Assembly: GCA_028281865.1 (NCBI GenBank)
Contig: JANQJB010000092.1
Coordinates: 1 to 64,000 of the forward strand
DNA length: 64,000 nt
Direction of reading: 5' to 3'
From: Marinagarivorans sp.
GTDB lineage: Bacteria; Pseudomonadota; Gammaproteobacteria; Pseudomonadales; Cellvibrionaceae
The notes under the pieces are model-generated. The model worked only from the letters and a program-made list of their open reading frames with translations. It was not told where the DNA came from and ran no database searches. Positions 20,137 to 30,016 of this stretch are shown piece after piece. Within the stretch, counting starts at the first letter, position 1, and each line of letters begins with the position of its first letter. Made by a program: the position numbers and the translations under genes.

Positions 20137-21516
20137 ATGAAAGCACTTATCAACAGAAGAACATTTTTACGTTGCAACGCGGCAGGAGCGGGTACTTTAG
20201 TCGCACTTCCGTTGCTTGAATCAATGTTTTCGAGTGAGTCGGCCTTTGCCGACGCCCCATCGCAAGTTGGTCGATTTTTTGGGTTCTATGTTCCCAATGG
20301 TATTTTTGAAACTACTTGGTTTCCAAATGGTGGAAATTTCGCCGGTACTGCGGCTGAACCTTTTGAAAAAATGGGTTTAACTAACGACATATCTTTTTAC
20401 AAGAACATTGACTCCTGCGCGCTTCTTCCCAGGAAAGGTGGCGGACAGCGAACAGGTAACAACCATATGCGCGGAATCTCCGCTTCTTTGACAGGGGTTG
20501 GTATTGACCACCATGCTGTTAAGGAACACGTTGAGTCAATTGACCAAAGGATAGCGAATTGGCACAAAGCTGACGGTTTCCAAGGAATTCATTCTTTCCA
20601 ATTAGCTGGGAATCCAGAGTTAGATTCACCGCTCAACAGGCCTTATAACAACCGTTTGAAGAATTCTCTGTGCTTTGACGCAGATGGTAAAATTCTAGAA
20701 AATTCGGCTAACTATCAAGATGCGTTTGATCGCATGTTTTCTGGTAATAACTCGAATAATACGAATCAGGCGGTTGATGAGCGTAAGCACCTCAAAATAA
20801 GTGTTCTCGACCAAGTGTCTGAGCACAGAAAGCGGTTCGAAAAGCGTCTTGGTCAATTAGACAGAACGTTAATAGACCAGTATTTCACCAGCATCGCTGA
20901 AGTCGAAAAAGGCTTGAACGAAGTTGTGGACACCGGTGATTGTAACGCTCCAGATGTTAATAAAAATTCCATTCCAGCAATTGACGGTAACCAAAAGCGT
21001 GTTACCGCTTTTGGTCAAGAAGCCAAGCTGTTAGCAAAAATTGTTGCAACGGGTTTCCAATGTGACATTGTTCGCTCGGTTACTTTTATGGCGGGTGGAG
21101 AAGCGGCAGGTTGTAGTTACACTGACATTCCCGGCATTAAACACGTTCATTTCCACAACAATGTTTCGCACAACAGGAATAAATTTGTTCCCGAGTGGAA
21201 AGCTATCGATAAGTTCCATTCTGATCTTGTAGCGACCTTCATGAAAGAGATGAAAGATCGAAACCATGGCGCTGGAACTTGCCTTGATGGAACCTGTGTT
21301 TACTACACCTCGGGCCTTGGTAAAGGTGGTAACCATTCGATGCAAGAACTCGGTTTGATGGTTGGTGGGCACTTTGGTAACTGGAAACACTCCGGTAAGG
21401 TTCATAGCTTTGACAAAGGTAAGCGGTACAACTCAGACCTTCTTAATACAGTTGCGCGTGAGATTGGTTTACCAAATGAGTTTGGAGAAACTGGCGGTTT
21501 CTTCCCAATAGAATAG
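20137..21516 (+). CDS. DUF1552 (HXXSHH-family) Tat-exported protein (copy 1)
   Basis: Function unknown. The 459-residue product starts with a twin-arginine signal (RRTFLR, then an Ala/Leu-rich stretch ending in SAFA), so it is exported folded, perhaps with a cofactor. The body is DUF1552-like: GRFFGFYVPNGIFETTWF near the N-terminus, GNNHMRGISASLTG, and late in the protein HNNVSHN, which may correspond to the HxxSHH signature that names the family. Co-directional with the DUF1592 gene (27 bp) and followed by strong terminator hairpins, so the pair is a two-gene operon. Confidence 0.88.
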   Translation: MKALINRRTFLRCNAAGAGTLVALPLLESMFSSESAFADAPSQVGRFFGFYVPNGIFETTWFPNGGNFAGTAAEPFEKMGLTNDISFYKNIDSCALLPRKGGGQRTGNNHMRGISASLTGVGIDHHAVKEHVESIDQRIANWHKADGFQGIHSFQLAGNPELDSPLNRPYNNRLKNSLCFDADGKILENSANYQDAFDRMFSGNNSNNTNQAVDERKHLKISVLDQVSEHRKRFEKRLGQLDRTLIDQYFTSIAEVEKGLNEVVDTGDCNAPDVNKNSIPAIDGNQKRVTAFGQEAKLLAKIVATGFQCDIVRSVTFMAGGEAAGCSYTDIPGIKHVHFHNNVSHNRNKFVPEWKAIDKFHSDLVATFMKEMKDRNHGAGTCLDGTCVYYTSGLGKGGNHSMQELGLMVGGHFGNWKHSGKVHSFDKGKRYNSDLLNTVAREIGLPNEFGETGGFFPIE

Positions 21517-21542
21517 CCTAGGTGCCAAAAAACTATTAACCA

Positions 21543-21604
21543 GCTGCGTTACTTTTAAACGCAGCGCTATATTTAAAACCCGGCATTAAGCTGGGTTTTT
21601 TTAT
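21543..21604 (+). terminator. Double hairpin terminator after DUF1552 copy 1
   Basis: First hairpin GCTGCGTT/AACGCAGC (21543-21550 with 21558-21565). The second, 21577-21597, pairs AACCCGGC with GCTGGGTT over loop ATTAA and runs directly into a T-tract, the classic intrinsic terminator layout. Confidence 0.85.
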
Positions 21605-21721
21605 TTTTGACTGGCTATTTTTTTGCGAAATGACTTAAGATAAGCCACGCGCGATTTCCTTGCCTTCCTTCGCGTGTTCTCTCATCCAGTACATCCACAA
21701 ATATTATTAGCGAGGTTGGAT

Positions 21722-22381
21722 ATGACTCTCCGCATAAATGACACTGCGCCAAATTTTGACGCCGATACAACGCAAGGCCGGATAAATTTTCACGATTGGA
21801 TTGGCAATGCATGGGCGATTTTGTTTTCTCACCCAAAGGACTTTACTCCGGTTTGTACGACCGAATTGGGCTATATGGCAAAGCTTGAACCGCAATTTAG
21901 TAAGCGCAATTGTAAGATTATTGGCTTGAGTATAGATCCGGTCGATGATCATGCTCGCTGGGCACAAGACATAGAAGAGACGCAGGGCTATTTGCCAAAT
22001 TATCCTATGATAGGCGATACGGATCTCAATGTTGCCAAGCTCTACAATATGTTACCAGCGGACGCTGGAGACAGCTCGGAAGGCCGCACTGCCGTGACAA
22101 ACGCAACAGTTAGAACGGTTTTTATCATAGCGCCTGATAAAAGCGTAAAATTAATGATGACTTACCCGATGACTACTGGTCGTAACTTTGATGAGATATT
22201 GAGAGCACTCGATTCGATTCAGTTGACCTCTGAGCACACAGTGGCTACACCGGTTAATTGGCAGCCGGGAGAGGATGTCATTATTCCTCCCGCAGTGAGC
22301 GATGATGCGGCAAAGGAAAAATATCCTAATGGCTATAAGACGATTAAGCCTTACCTTCGCACTGTTGCTTGCCCTAAATAG
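21722..22381 (+). CDS. 1-Cys peroxiredoxin (Prx6 type)
   Basis: Thiol peroxidase reducing hydrogen peroxide and organic hydroperoxides. The 219-residue product has the active-site block HPKDFTPVCTTELG with peroxidatic Cys, and the extended C-terminal domain of the Prx6 group (CSVD-like GLSIDPVDDH, then TTGRNFDEILRALDS). The frame opens at 21674; ATG 21722 with GAGG upstream gives the usual N-terminus MTLRINDTAPNF. It stands alone between the DUF1552 terminator and ndk. No regulator site was recognised. Confidence 0.94.
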   Translation: MTLRINDTAPNFDADTTQGRINFHDWIGNAWAILFSHPKDFTPVCTTELGYMAKLEPQFSKRNCKIIGLSIDPVDDHARWAQDIEETQGYLPNYPMIGDTDLNVAKLYNMLPADAGDSSEGRTAVTNATVRTVFIIAPDKSVKLMMTYPMTTGRNFDEILRALDSIQLTSEHTVATPVNWQPGEDVIIPPAVSDDAAKEKYPNGYKTIKPYLRTVACPK

Positions 22382-22425
22382 CTGTTATTAACGCTCACGG
22401 ATGGAGCTGAAGATGCCTTAATTCC

Positions 22426-22438
22426 GCCCCTTCGGGGC
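22426..22438 (+). terminator. Short GC hairpin after the peroxiredoxin gene
   Basis: GCCCC-TTC-GGGGC is a perfect 5-bp stem 45 bp past the stop. No T-run follows, so it may be a weak or factor-assisted terminator. Confidence 0.35.
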
Positions 22439-22497
22439 TCCGCACAACAATTCCTCAGCTTGCATGCGTGTGCGTATAACTTTTGCTTAAATCCAAG

Positions 22498-22503
22498 TAT
22501 AAT
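22498..22503 (+). promoter_or_regulatory. Candidate -10 element for ndk
   Basis: TATAAT followed by CGCGCCG and a T-run, about 120 bp before the ATG, resembling the element before secD. A convincing -35 is not visible. Confidence 0.35.
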
Positions 22504-22623
22504 CGCGCCGTTTTTTATATCTTGGGCGTTAGTGCACCGGCGAATATTGACTTTGCTCGTCGGTGCGCTAGTTACCCTCTTTAATTAAATGAGCTCAATA
22601 TCTTGTAGATAGGAGAATAGCGC

Positions 22624-23049
22624 ATGGCTCTTGAACGCACGCTGTCGATTATTAAACCCGACGCGGTCGCTAAAAATATTATTGGTAAGATTTATGATCG
22701 CTTTGAGGACGCGGGACTTAAAATTGTTGCGTCTAAGATGGTTCGGTTGACAAAAGAGCAAGCTCAGGGTTTTTACGCCGAGCATAAGGAGCGCCCATTT
22801 TTCGGTGACCTAGTTGCATTTATGACTTCTGGACCAGTTGTTATTCAAGTTTTGGAAGGCCAGGACGCTGTGAGCTTAAATCGTAAACTTATGGGGGCAA
22901 CTAATCCAAAGGAGGCAGAACCTGGCAGCATAAGAGCAGATTTTGCTGAGGAGACTTCAGCGAACGCGGTTCACGGTTCGGATTCGACCGTATCCGCAGA
23001 GCGAGAAATAGCATTCTTTTTTGATGAAAATGAAATTTGTGCCCGATGA
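22624..23049 (+). CDS. ndk: Nucleoside diphosphate kinase
   Basis: Transfers the gamma-phosphate from ATP to other nucleoside diphosphates through a phospho-His intermediate. The 141-residue product begins [12 protein letters not shown] and carries the active His in NAVHGSDS, with GSIRADFA upstream, all diagnostic. AGGAGA precedes the ATG. It opens the conserved block ndk-rlmN-pilF-rodZ-ispG-hisS-yfgM-bamB-der. Confidence 0.97.
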   Translation: MALERTLSIIKPDAVAKNIIGKIYDRFEDAGLKIVASKMVRLTKEQAQGFYAEHKERPFFGDLVAFMTSGPVVIQVLEGQDAVSLNRKLMGATNPKEAEPGSIRADFAEETSANAVHGSDSTVSAEREIAFFFDENEICAR

Positions 23050-23096
23050 TATATGCAATATTTAAGGGTTTGCTCTAAGCACATGAGACTTATTTT

Positions 23097-24275
23097 GTGA
23101 TTAATGTGGTAGGTGTTGATTCGGACCCAGAAACGGGTCTTATTAATCTGCTTGGTTTGACTCAATCCAAGTTAGAGGCCTTATTCGAAGCGCTCGGAGA
23201 AAAGCGTTTTCGTGCCACTCAGGTATTAAAATGGGTCCATCAACTCGGGGTTAGTGATTTTCAGCAAATGACGAATATCAGTAAAGCTTTGCGTGAGAAG
23301 CTTGCTGATATTGCGGAAATTCGCGCGCCTAAGGTGCTGCAGCAACTTGACTCGAATGACGGAACACGCAAATTTCTGATTCAGGTTGGCGGTGGAAACG
23401 CCGTGGAGACAGTGTTTATCCCCGATGGTGACCGAGGGACGCTCTGCGTTTCCTCGCAGGTAGGGTGTTCTCTCGATTGCAGTTTTTGCGCAACCGGAAA
23501 GCAAGGCTTTAATCGCGACTTGAGCGCGGCGGAAATCATTGGGCAGGTTTGGATTGCCGCTAAATCGTTTGACCAATTGCGTGAAGGTGGTCCACGTCGC
23601 GTAACGAATGTCGTCTTGATGGGCATGGGCGAGCCACTGCTCAATTTTGACAATGTTGTCGATGCGATGCATCTTATGATGCATGACAACTGTTACGGCA
23701 TTTCTAAGCGTCGTGTCACTCTAAGTACATCCGGAGTCGTGCCGCAATTGGATCGCTTAGGCGAGCATACGGATGCATGTCTCGCAATATCGCTTCATGC
23801 GCCTAATGATGAATTGCGTGACCAATTGGTGCCGATTAATAAAAAATATCCGATTGCTACCTTACTCAAATCTGCCAAGCGATATATCGAGGGATTGCCT
23901 GATTCGCACCGTAAGATCACTATTGAATATACGCTTATTGACCAAGTGAACGACCGTCCCGAGCACGCCCATGAGCTTGCTGAATTACTGCGTGATGTTC
24001 CGGTAAAAATTAATTTAATTCCGTTTAACCCTTTTGCCTTGTCGGATTACAAGCGTGTGACCGAAAGGGCCTTGCGTCGCTTCCAAACGATCTTAATTCA
24101 AGCGGGTTATACCGCGACTGTAAGAACAACTCGTGGCGATGATATCGATGCCGCATGTGGGCAGCTCGCTGGTGTCGTAAATGACAGGACACGGCGCAGC
24201 CAGCGTTATGGTTTGAACGCTGGTGCGACTGTCGCTGCGGAGGAACCTGTGCGAATAATGTCGAGTGCAACTTGA
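23097..24275 (+). CDS. rlmN: Dual-specificity 23S rRNA/tRNA adenine-C2 methyltransferase RlmN
   Basis: Radical-SAM enzyme methylating A2503 of 23S rRNA and A37 of some tRNAs. The 392-residue product has the cluster motif [33 protein letters not shown], and a late Cys in [11 protein letters not shown] that serves as the methyl-carrying residue in the family. The start is a GTG at 23097 and could lie slightly downstream. Its C-terminus is followed 97 bp later by the preferred pilF start. Confidence 0.96.
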   Translation: MINVVGVDSDPETGLINLLGLTQSKLEALFEALGEKRFRATQVLKWVHQLGVSDFQQMTNISKALREKLADIAEIRAPKVLQQLDSNDGTRKFLIQVGGGNAVETVFIPDGDRGTLCVSSQVGCSLDCSFCATGKQGFNRDLSAAEIIGQVWIAAKSFDQLREGGPRRVTNVVLMGMGEPLLNFDNVVDAMHLMMHDNCYGISKRRVTLSTSGVVPQLDRLGEHTDACLAISLHAPNDELRDQLVPINKKYPIATLLKSAKRYIEGLPDSHRKITIEYTLIDQVNDRPEHAHELAELLRDVPVKINLIPFNPFALSDYKRVTERALRRFQTILIQAGYTATVRTTRGDDIDAACGQLAGVVNDRTRRSQRYGLNAGATVAAEEPVRIMSSAT

Positions 24276-24372
24276 ATGTTGGGCGCGCGGATCAACTCCA
24301 TTTTTATCGAGTCTAATAACACACCGAACAAGGTCTGAGTACAATAATGAAAATCATTCCAGGAGAGGCGTT

Positions 24373-25320
24373 TTGATTCAAAAAGGTAGGTCGATTTTAC
24401 AATTATTTGTTGGCACGCTCGTGGTTTTGGTTTTGTGTTCGTGTGGTGGCGCCAGTAACCCAACGAAGCCTAAGCCGCGTAATCCTGAGAAGGCGGTAGC
24501 GACACACGTGCAGCTTGGAATGAAGTATTTACAGGCAAATAGACGCGACCATGCACGCAGGCAATTTCGCACAGCTTTGGAAATAAACGGTCGTTCTGCG
24601 GAAGCCCATACAGGAATGGCGCTTGTTCACCAGGCAAATGGTGAACAAGAACATGCGGAAGAATCGTTTAAAAAGGCTCTTAAGCACAAGGGCAGGCGCA
24701 ATGAGTCGCAGGTCAGATACAGTTACGGTCTATTCCAAATGGAGCAAAAAAAGTACGTTCAAGCCTGTAAGAATTTTGAAATCGCCAGCGGTGACATAGA
24801 CTTCAACGCGCGTGCTAATGCGCTATTCTTTGTGGGTAAATGCTCGTATCAGTTATGTAATTTTGAAAGAGCATTTGCGGCTTACGACCATGCATTGAAT
24901 TTAAATCAAAAACTAGCACCGGCGATGTTGGAGCTAGCGTTAATGCATTTTGATGAAAGAGAATACGCAGAGTCCAAGCGCTATCTTGATCGATTTGCCA
25001 ATACGTCTTCGCATACGGCATCGAGCTTGTGGCTGGGAATTCGTATCGAGCGAATTTTTGGCAACCAAGATAAGGAAGCGAGCTACGGTCTGATTCTCAA
25101 GAATATGCATGGCTACTCGCAAGAATATCTAAAGTACAAGAAAATGCAGGAATCTGGCGTTTATGAATCTAATAGCCGCGTGACTATGCTTGATTGTGAT
25201 GCGATCACAGCTGGCACGGAGAAACAAAAGGAAAGATCTGGTATAAAGTTTGTTAAACCGAAAGTGAATTCCAACAACTCAAACGAAAGCGATGACATCA
25301 GAAATCGATTCCGCAAGTAG
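24373..25320 (+). CDS. pilF: Type IV pilus biogenesis lipoprotein PilF/PilW
   Basis: Outer-membrane pilotin that helps the PilQ secretin assemble. With a TTG start at 24373, preceded by a strong AGGAGAGG, the protein has a clean lipoprotein signal ending VLVLCSCGG, then TPR helices (AHTGMALVHQANGEQEHAEE and later repeats). About 315 residues, some 60 longer than Pseudomonas PilF, with an extra Lys/Ser/Asn-rich C-terminus. The longer in-frame start at 24265 overlaps rlmN and lacks a signal peptide. It overlaps rodZ by 29 bp. Confidence 0.87.
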   Translation: MIQKGRSILQLFVGTLVVLVLCSCGGASNPTKPKPRNPEKAVATHVQLGMKYLQANRRDHARRQFRTALEINGRSAEAHTGMALVHQANGEQEHAEESFKKALKHKGRRNESQVRYSYGLFQMEQKKYVQACKNFEIASGDIDFNARANALFFVGKCSYQLCNFERAFAAYDHALNLNQKLAPAMLELALMHFDEREYAESKRYLDRFANTSSHTASSLWLGIRIERIFGNQDKEASYGLILKNMHGYSQEYLKYKKMQESGVYESNSRVTMLDCDAITAGTEKQKERSGIKFVKPKVNSNNSNESDDIRNRFRK

Positions 25321-26380
25321 CCAAGCGAATAGCGGCGTAGCTGCGCAGGCCTATACTAAGCCAGGTACTCTCTTGCGCGAAGCACGCGAACGCTCCGGCG
25401 TTTCACTGGATGAAATTTCAGACGCAACTCGCATCACCCTGCCTCGTCTTGAAGCATTAGAAAAAAACGACTATAGCCGTGCAGGTGCCTCTGCAACCTT
25501 TATTGTCGGCTACATTCGAGCCTATGCGCGATATTTAGGAATTCAACCCAACTCTTTTATTCAGGCCTTCGAACGCGATTATGTTGAGAGCCCGACGGGG
25601 AAAGAGGAAATATTAAACGCGAACTTTAAGCCGAGCCGCAAGCAAGGCAAATATAGCAATATCATGCCTATTGCACTGGGTTTGATACTCTTTATTGCGG
25701 CGATGCTGGTCGTGAAAACCTTGTTTTTTGCTGATGAGCCGACACAGGTTAATCAAACGGGTACGCCCGGAGATACGAAGACTCCAGCGTCCGATTCGTT
25801 TAAAAGTGAAGAGGATATCGATAATCACAAAATTGTGAACGGGCATATTGAGGAAGGGGTAGTATTAGAAGATCCCAACATCAATGGCACTGATGCGATG
25901 GAAGTAAAAATAGAGACTGACAGCGCCAGTCCGTCAGCTCCGCTCGCACAACTCTATTCTCAAGCGCGCGATGAAAAGCCAGAGGAAGGTGAAAGTTCGC
26001 TGCTGGGTGAGGCGGTATTGGTTTCCGATGAGCCGCAGCAAGGTCCTGCTTCGCAAGAACTGGCTTCTGCCGCTACCGCTACAGAGAGTGAGAGTCTAGC
26101 AACAGAATTACCGGGACCTGCCGAAGATGATCAGCTAGGCCTAGATAGTTTAATGATGAATTTTTCCGATGAGTGTTGGGTCCAGGTTAAAAATGCCACG
26201 GGCGAAACGCTGGTGGCAAAAATTGCCGAGGCCGGTGAAACACTGAGCTTCAACGACATTGCGCCTTATAATATTATGTTGGGAAACGCTGAAGCTGCGG
26301 TGGTGCAAATTAATGGTCGCTTTATAGACACACAGCCAAAAATTGGTAAGCGCACTCTGCGGATTACTGTGGGACCATAG
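25292..26380 (+). CDS. rodZ: Cytoskeleton protein RodZ
   Basis: Membrane anchor of the MreB cytoskeleton controlling rod shape. Of 362 residues, an N-terminal Cro-like helix-turn-helix (LLREARERSGVSLDEISDAT, YIRAYARYLGI) is followed by one membrane segment (IMPIALGLILFIAAMLVV), a long acidic Ser/Glu-rich periplasmic linker, and a C-terminal DUF4115 domain (ECWVQVKNATGETLVAKI). Starts inside the end of pilF. ispG follows after 69 bp. Confidence 0.94.
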   Translation: MTSEIDSASSQANSGVAAQAYTKPGTLLREARERSGVSLDEISDATRITLPRLEALEKNDYSRAGASATFIVGYIRAYARYLGIQPNSFIQAFERDYVESPTGKEEILNANFKPSRKQGKYSNIMPIALGLILFIAAMLVVKTLFFADEPTQVNQTGTPGDTKTPASDSFKSEEDIDNHKIVNGHIEEGVVLEDPNINGTDAMEVKIETDSASPSAPLAQLYSQARDEKPEEGESSLLGEAVLVSDEPQQGPASQELASAATATESESLATELPGPAEDDQLGLDSLMMNFSDECWVQVKNATGETLVAKIAEAGETLSFNDIAPYNIMLGNAEAAVVQINGRFIDTQPKIGKRTLRITVGP

Positions 26381-26449
26381 TAATAATAGCCTTATTTTAT
26401 GTCGCGCCACTTGCTATAGTGCACCACCTTTGTCGACCTACAATGAAAT

Positions 26450-27565
26450 ATGAAGTTTGAATCTCCTATAAAACGACGCGTGTCCCGCCAAATAATGATT
26501 GGCGATGTTGCGGTGGGTGGCGATGCACCAATCAGCGTGCAGAGTATGACCAATACGGAAACGACCGATGTCGAAGCGACGGTGGCGCAAGTCAATGCCA
26601 TTCAGCGAGCCGGGGCCGATCTTGTGCGCGTTTCAGTGCCATCCATGGACGCAGCGGAAGCTTTTGGTGTGATACGGCAGCAGGTTTCGGTCCCATTGGT
26701 TGCCGATATTCATTTTGATTACCGTATCGCTTTGCGGGTGGCCGAACTTGGCGTCGATTGCTTGCGTATCAACCCGGGCAATATCGGACGTGAAAAGCGC
26801 ATTCAGGCGGTTGTCGACAAGGCGAGGGATTTGAATATTCCGATTCGCATCGGCGTCAACGCGGGATCACTTGAAAAAGATTTGCAGAAGAAATACGGCG
26901 AACCTACTCCGGATGCTTTGGTTGAATCCGCATTGCGTCATGTCGCCATCTTGGATGGGTTAAATTTCCAGGACTTCAAAGTCAGTGTTAAAGCGTCAGA
27001 TGTTTTCATGGCTGTTGCGGCATACCGTAAATTAGCGACTCAAATTGAGCAGCCTCTGCATTTGGGAATTACTGAAGCGGGAGGCCTGCGTTCGGGGACA
27101 GTCAAGTCGGCGGTTGGTTTAGGCATGTTACTGATGGACGGGATCGGCGATACGATAAGAATTTCGTTAGCTGCTGACCCGGTTGAAGAAGTCAAAGTTG
27201 GTTGGGATTTGCTTAAGAGCCTTAAATTACGAACCAAGGGCATTAACTTTATCGCTTGTCCATCGTGTTCGCGACAAAACTTTGATGTGATTAAGACGGT
27301 GAACGAGCTTGAAAACCGTTTGGAAGATATTGAAACATCGCTTGATGTTGCCATTATTGGCTGTATAGTCAATGGTCCAGGAGAGGCGCGCGAAGCTGAT
27401 ATCGGCCTCGCAGGAGCATCGCCTAAAAACTTGATTTATCTCGACGGCGAGCCCAATACCAAGATTGATAACACTGCATTTATCGACGATCTCGAGCAAA
27501 TGATTCGCACCAAAGCACGCGAAAAGGCCGCTCAGTCGATCAATATTATCGCCAAGTCCCATTAA
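26450..27565 (+). CDS. ispG: 4-hydroxy-3-methylbut-2-enyl diphosphate synthase IspG
   Basis: [4Fe-4S] enzyme of the non-mevalonate isoprenoid pathway, converting MEcPP to HMBPP. The 371-residue product has [34 protein letters not shown], and the cluster cysteines in CPSCSR and [10 protein letters not shown]. Its need for a cluster is consistent with, but does not prove, coordination with the nearby suf genes. Shine-Dalgarno weak. hisS starts 10 bp after its stop. Confidence 0.97.
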   Translation: MKFESPIKRRVSRQIMIGDVAVGGDAPISVQSMTNTETTDVEATVAQVNAIQRAGADLVRVSVPSMDAAEAFGVIRQQVSVPLVADIHFDYRIALRVAELGVDCLRINPGNIGREKRIQAVVDKARDLNIPIRIGVNAGSLEKDLQKKYGEPTPDALVESALRHVAILDGLNFQDFKVSVKASDVFMAVAAYRKLATQIEQPLHLGITEAGGLRSGTVKSAVGLGMLLMDGIGDTIRISLAADPVEEVKVGWDLLKSLKLRTKGINFIACPSCSRQNFDVIKTVNELENRLEDIETSLDVAIIGCIVNGPGEAREADIGLAGASPKNLIYLDGEPNTKIDNTAFIDDLEQMIRTKAREKAAQSINIIAKSH

Positions 27566-27575
27566 GGATTCCCGT

Positions 27576-28853
27576 GTGAGTAAAATCCAAGCCCTCAGAG
27601 GTATGAGCGATCTATTGCCAGCGCAAACGCCTGCTTGGCAGTATTTCGAGTCCGTTGTTAATCAAGTCTTGCAATCATACGGCTATCAAGAAATTCGTTT
27701 TCCGGTACTTGAGGAAACGGATTTATTTTGTCGCTCAATCGGTGAAGTGACCGATATTGTGGAAAAAGAAATGTACACCTTTAACGACCGTGAAAAGAAG
27801 AAAATTTCATTGCGGCCGGAGGGAACAGCTAGCTGTGTGCGCGCTTGTGAGCAGCACGGCTTGCTTTACAATCAAACGCAGCGCCTGTGGTATGCAGGCC
27901 CTATGTTTCGCCACGAACGTCCTCAGAAAGGGCGCTTACGTCAATTCCACCAGGTGGGTATCGAGGCATTTGGATTTGAAGGGCCCGATATCGATGCGGA
28001 AGTCATTATTATAACGGCCAAGCTTTGGCGTAAGCTCGGTATTCTAGACGCTGTGACCTTGCATATTAATAATTTGGGCAGCCCGCAAGCGCGTGCTGAG
28101 TTTCGTGCGGCGTTGGTCGAATTTTTAAATACGCATAAAGACCAGCTTGATGAAGATAGTCAGAGACGTATTGCGACAAATCCTTTACGCGTGCTCGACA
28201 GCAAGGTGGAAAAAACTCAGCAATTGCTAGACAATGCGCCGTCTTTGAGCGATTTTATTGATTCCGAATCTCGCGAGCATTTTGCGGTCTTACAGGAACT
28301 GCTCAACGCTGCAGGTGTCGATTTTGTGGTGAATTCTCGCCTCGTGCGTGGCTTAGACTACTACACGGGAACGGTTTTCGAATGGATTACCGACAAGCTT
28401 GGTGCGCAAGGGACTGTTTGTGGCGGCGGTCGCTATGACGGGTTGGTCGAGCAGCTTGGTGGCAGATCTACACCTGGAATTGGTTGCGCTATGGGAATTG
28501 AGCGCTTGGTGTTGATGCTGGAGGAGCTCAATTGTGTTCCGGAGCATGTATACAAAAGCGTTGATATTTATGTTGTTGCGCCCGGCGATGTATCTGCACA
28601 AGCGTTGGCGCTTACTGAAAATTTGCGACTGACGCTTCCTCAACTACGGATTGTTAATCACTGTGGTGGTGGAAACTTTAAAAGCCAGTTTAAAAAGGCA
28701 GATAAAAGTGGTGCGACGCTCGCTCTAATTGTTGGCGAAAGCGAAGTGCAAAATAAGCAAGCCGGGATAAAGTTTTTACGTGAAAAACGCGAACAAATAA
28801 CCGTTAATTGGAATGATTTGGCCACCGAACTGAATGCACTATTGAGTTATTAG
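27576..28853 (+). CDS. hisS: Histidyl-tRNA synthetase
   Basis: Class II synthetase charging tRNA-His. The 425-residue product contains [13 protein letters not shown] (motif near the His-binding loop), motif 2 [17 protein letters not shown], the histidine-A loop [15 protein letters not shown], and motif 3 [11 protein letters not shown], followed by the anticodon-binding domain. Starts with GTG, AAGGA upstream. Typical length. Confidence 0.97.
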   Translation: MSKIQALRGMSDLLPAQTPAWQYFESVVNQVLQSYGYQEIRFPVLEETDLFCRSIGEVTDIVEKEMYTFNDREKKKISLRPEGTASCVRACEQHGLLYNQTQRLWYAGPMFRHERPQKGRLRQFHQVGIEAFGFEGPDIDAEVIIITAKLWRKLGILDAVTLHINNLGSPQARAEFRAALVEFLNTHKDQLDEDSQRRIATNPLRVLDSKVEKTQQLLDNAPSLSDFIDSESREHFAVLQELLNAAGVDFVVNSRLVRGLDYYTGTVFEWITDKLGAQGTVCGGGRYDGLVEQLGGRSTPGIGCAMGIERLVLMLEELNCVPEHVYKSVDIYVVAPGDVSAQALALTENLRLTLPQLRIVNHCGGGNFKSQFKKADKSGATLALIVGESEVQNKQAGIKFLREKREQITVNWNDLATELNALLSY

Positions 28854-28896
28854 TACGCGATTAGATAAATTAAAAATTCAAACTTGGATTAAGTAG

Positions 28897-29011
28897 TTGA
28901 ATGTGAAAAACTTGTAAACAAATGATTTTATTGATGATAGTCAATAAAATTGATCTTTCAAATTGCAAGTTTTTTACGTTCGACGTTAATTTTCTTTAAA
29001 AGAAAATTAAC
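28897..29011. repeat. Cluster of long hairpins after hisS
   Basis: Three inverted repeats lie here. An outer stem pairs 28897-28914 with 28966-28983 over 18 positions (15 Watson-Crick, three G-U as RNA). Inside it ATTTTATTGA (28925-28934) pairs perfectly with TCAATAAAAT (28941-28950). Next, 28985-29011 is a perfect 13-bp inverted repeat (GTTAATTTTCTTT) around a single A. There is no T-run suited to a simple terminator. Together with the element at 29041 this fills the 377-bp gap between hisS and yfgM. Confidence 0.75.
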
Positions 29012-29040
29012 CGTGTTGTTAGTGAAAATGGTTTTTTTTT

Positions 29041-29170
29041 CTGTGACAAGGCGGCCTCGGAAGCTGGAGCGGAGTTTAGTTAGCTAAATGAGCACCACGA
29101 CTACAGGAGGTAGGAGGTAGGGCGAAGCCTGGAGCCAGAGCCGAGGAGTCCGAGGTCAACGAAGTCACAG
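29041..29170. repeat. Structured element with nested terminal inverted repeats
   Basis: CTGTGAC (29041-29047) pairs with GTCACAG (29164-29170), and CCTCGGA (29055-29061) with TCCGAGG (29149-29155). Inside are the hairpin TTTAG-TTAG-CTAAA (29075-29088), two GGAGGTA units in tandem, and a GGC-GAA-GCC loop. It is much more G-rich than its flanks and encodes no protein. It resembles dispersed intergenic repeats of gammaproteobacteria, but I cannot name the family. Confidence 0.6.
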
Positions 29171-29230
29171 GCAAAAAGAGACTTTTCGCGGATGACTAAG
29201 TAAGTTAAAACAAAATTTTGGGAGACTATA

Positions 29231-30016
29231 GTGGTTGCACACCTCACTGAAGAAGAACAAATCGAAGCGTTTAAGCGCTGGTGGACTGAGCATGGAACAA
29301 AAACAGTTTTGGTTGCAGTATTACTGTCGGCTACTTATTTTGGCTGGAATTGGTATGGCGACCAAAAATTAAAAAAAGCACAGCAAGCTTCGGTGATCTA
29401 TCAAGAATTTGTTGAAGCCAATACAACGGCGCAAGGTGCCGCATTAACCGACGCGCAAAAAGAAAAGATGAAGACAGTCGCTGACAAGCTCGCGGCAAGT
29501 CACGCAAATTCTGTCTATAACCACTTAATAAATTTGCAACTGGCAAAACTCGCGGTCGATGACAAAGACTATGAGAAAGCGGCGGAAGTTTTGCAGAGAG
29601 TCTTGAGTGCAGACATGGATGAATCGATAAAAAATCTGGCTACTTTACGTTTTGCCCGAGTTTTATTTGCGCAGGAAAAATATGATGAAGCAATTGCAAA
29701 AGCTGAAAGCTTGTCGGCGACATCTTTTGGCTCAGTCGCTTCAGAATTACGCGGCGATATTTACATGGCACAGAACAGATTAATTGACGCTGATATCGCT
29801 TACCGCGAAGCGATGTCAAATGTCGAACCTTCCCAGGCCGCCTTTATGCGCAACAGTATTTTGCAGTACAAATTAAATAATACGAAAATCGCAACTCAGT
29901 CTCCAGAAAACCCGCTCGAAATCATTCCAAATCCTCATGGTGCGACTGACGCAGAGGAAACCGAGGTGGAAGCTGAAACAAATTCTGAGCCTAAAGACGC
30001 ATCGGGAGACGCTTAA
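29231..30016 (+). CDS. yfgM: YfgM-like membrane-anchored TPR protein
   Basis: Periplasm-facing protein that in E. coli associates with SecYEG and the chaperone PpiD. The 261-residue product has the family opening TEEEQIEAFKRWWTEHG, one membrane segment (TVLVAVLLSATYFGWNWYG), then TPR-like helices such as FARVLFAQEKYDEAIAKAES. The C-terminus is acidic. Starts with GTG; GGGAG stands 6 bp before. bamB begins directly after its stop. Confidence 0.92.
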   Translation: MVAHLTEEEQIEAFKRWWTEHGTKTVLVAVLLSATYFGWNWYGDQKLKKAQQASVIYQEFVEANTTAQGAALTDAQKEKMKTVADKLAASHANSVYNHLINLQLAKLAVDDKDYEKAAEVLQRVLSADMDESIKNLATLRFARVLFAQEKYDEAIAKAESLSATSFGSVASELRGDIYMAQNRLIDADIAYREAMSNVEPSQAAFMRNSILQYKLNNTKIATQSPENPLEIIPNPHGATDAEETEVEAETNSEPKDASGDA

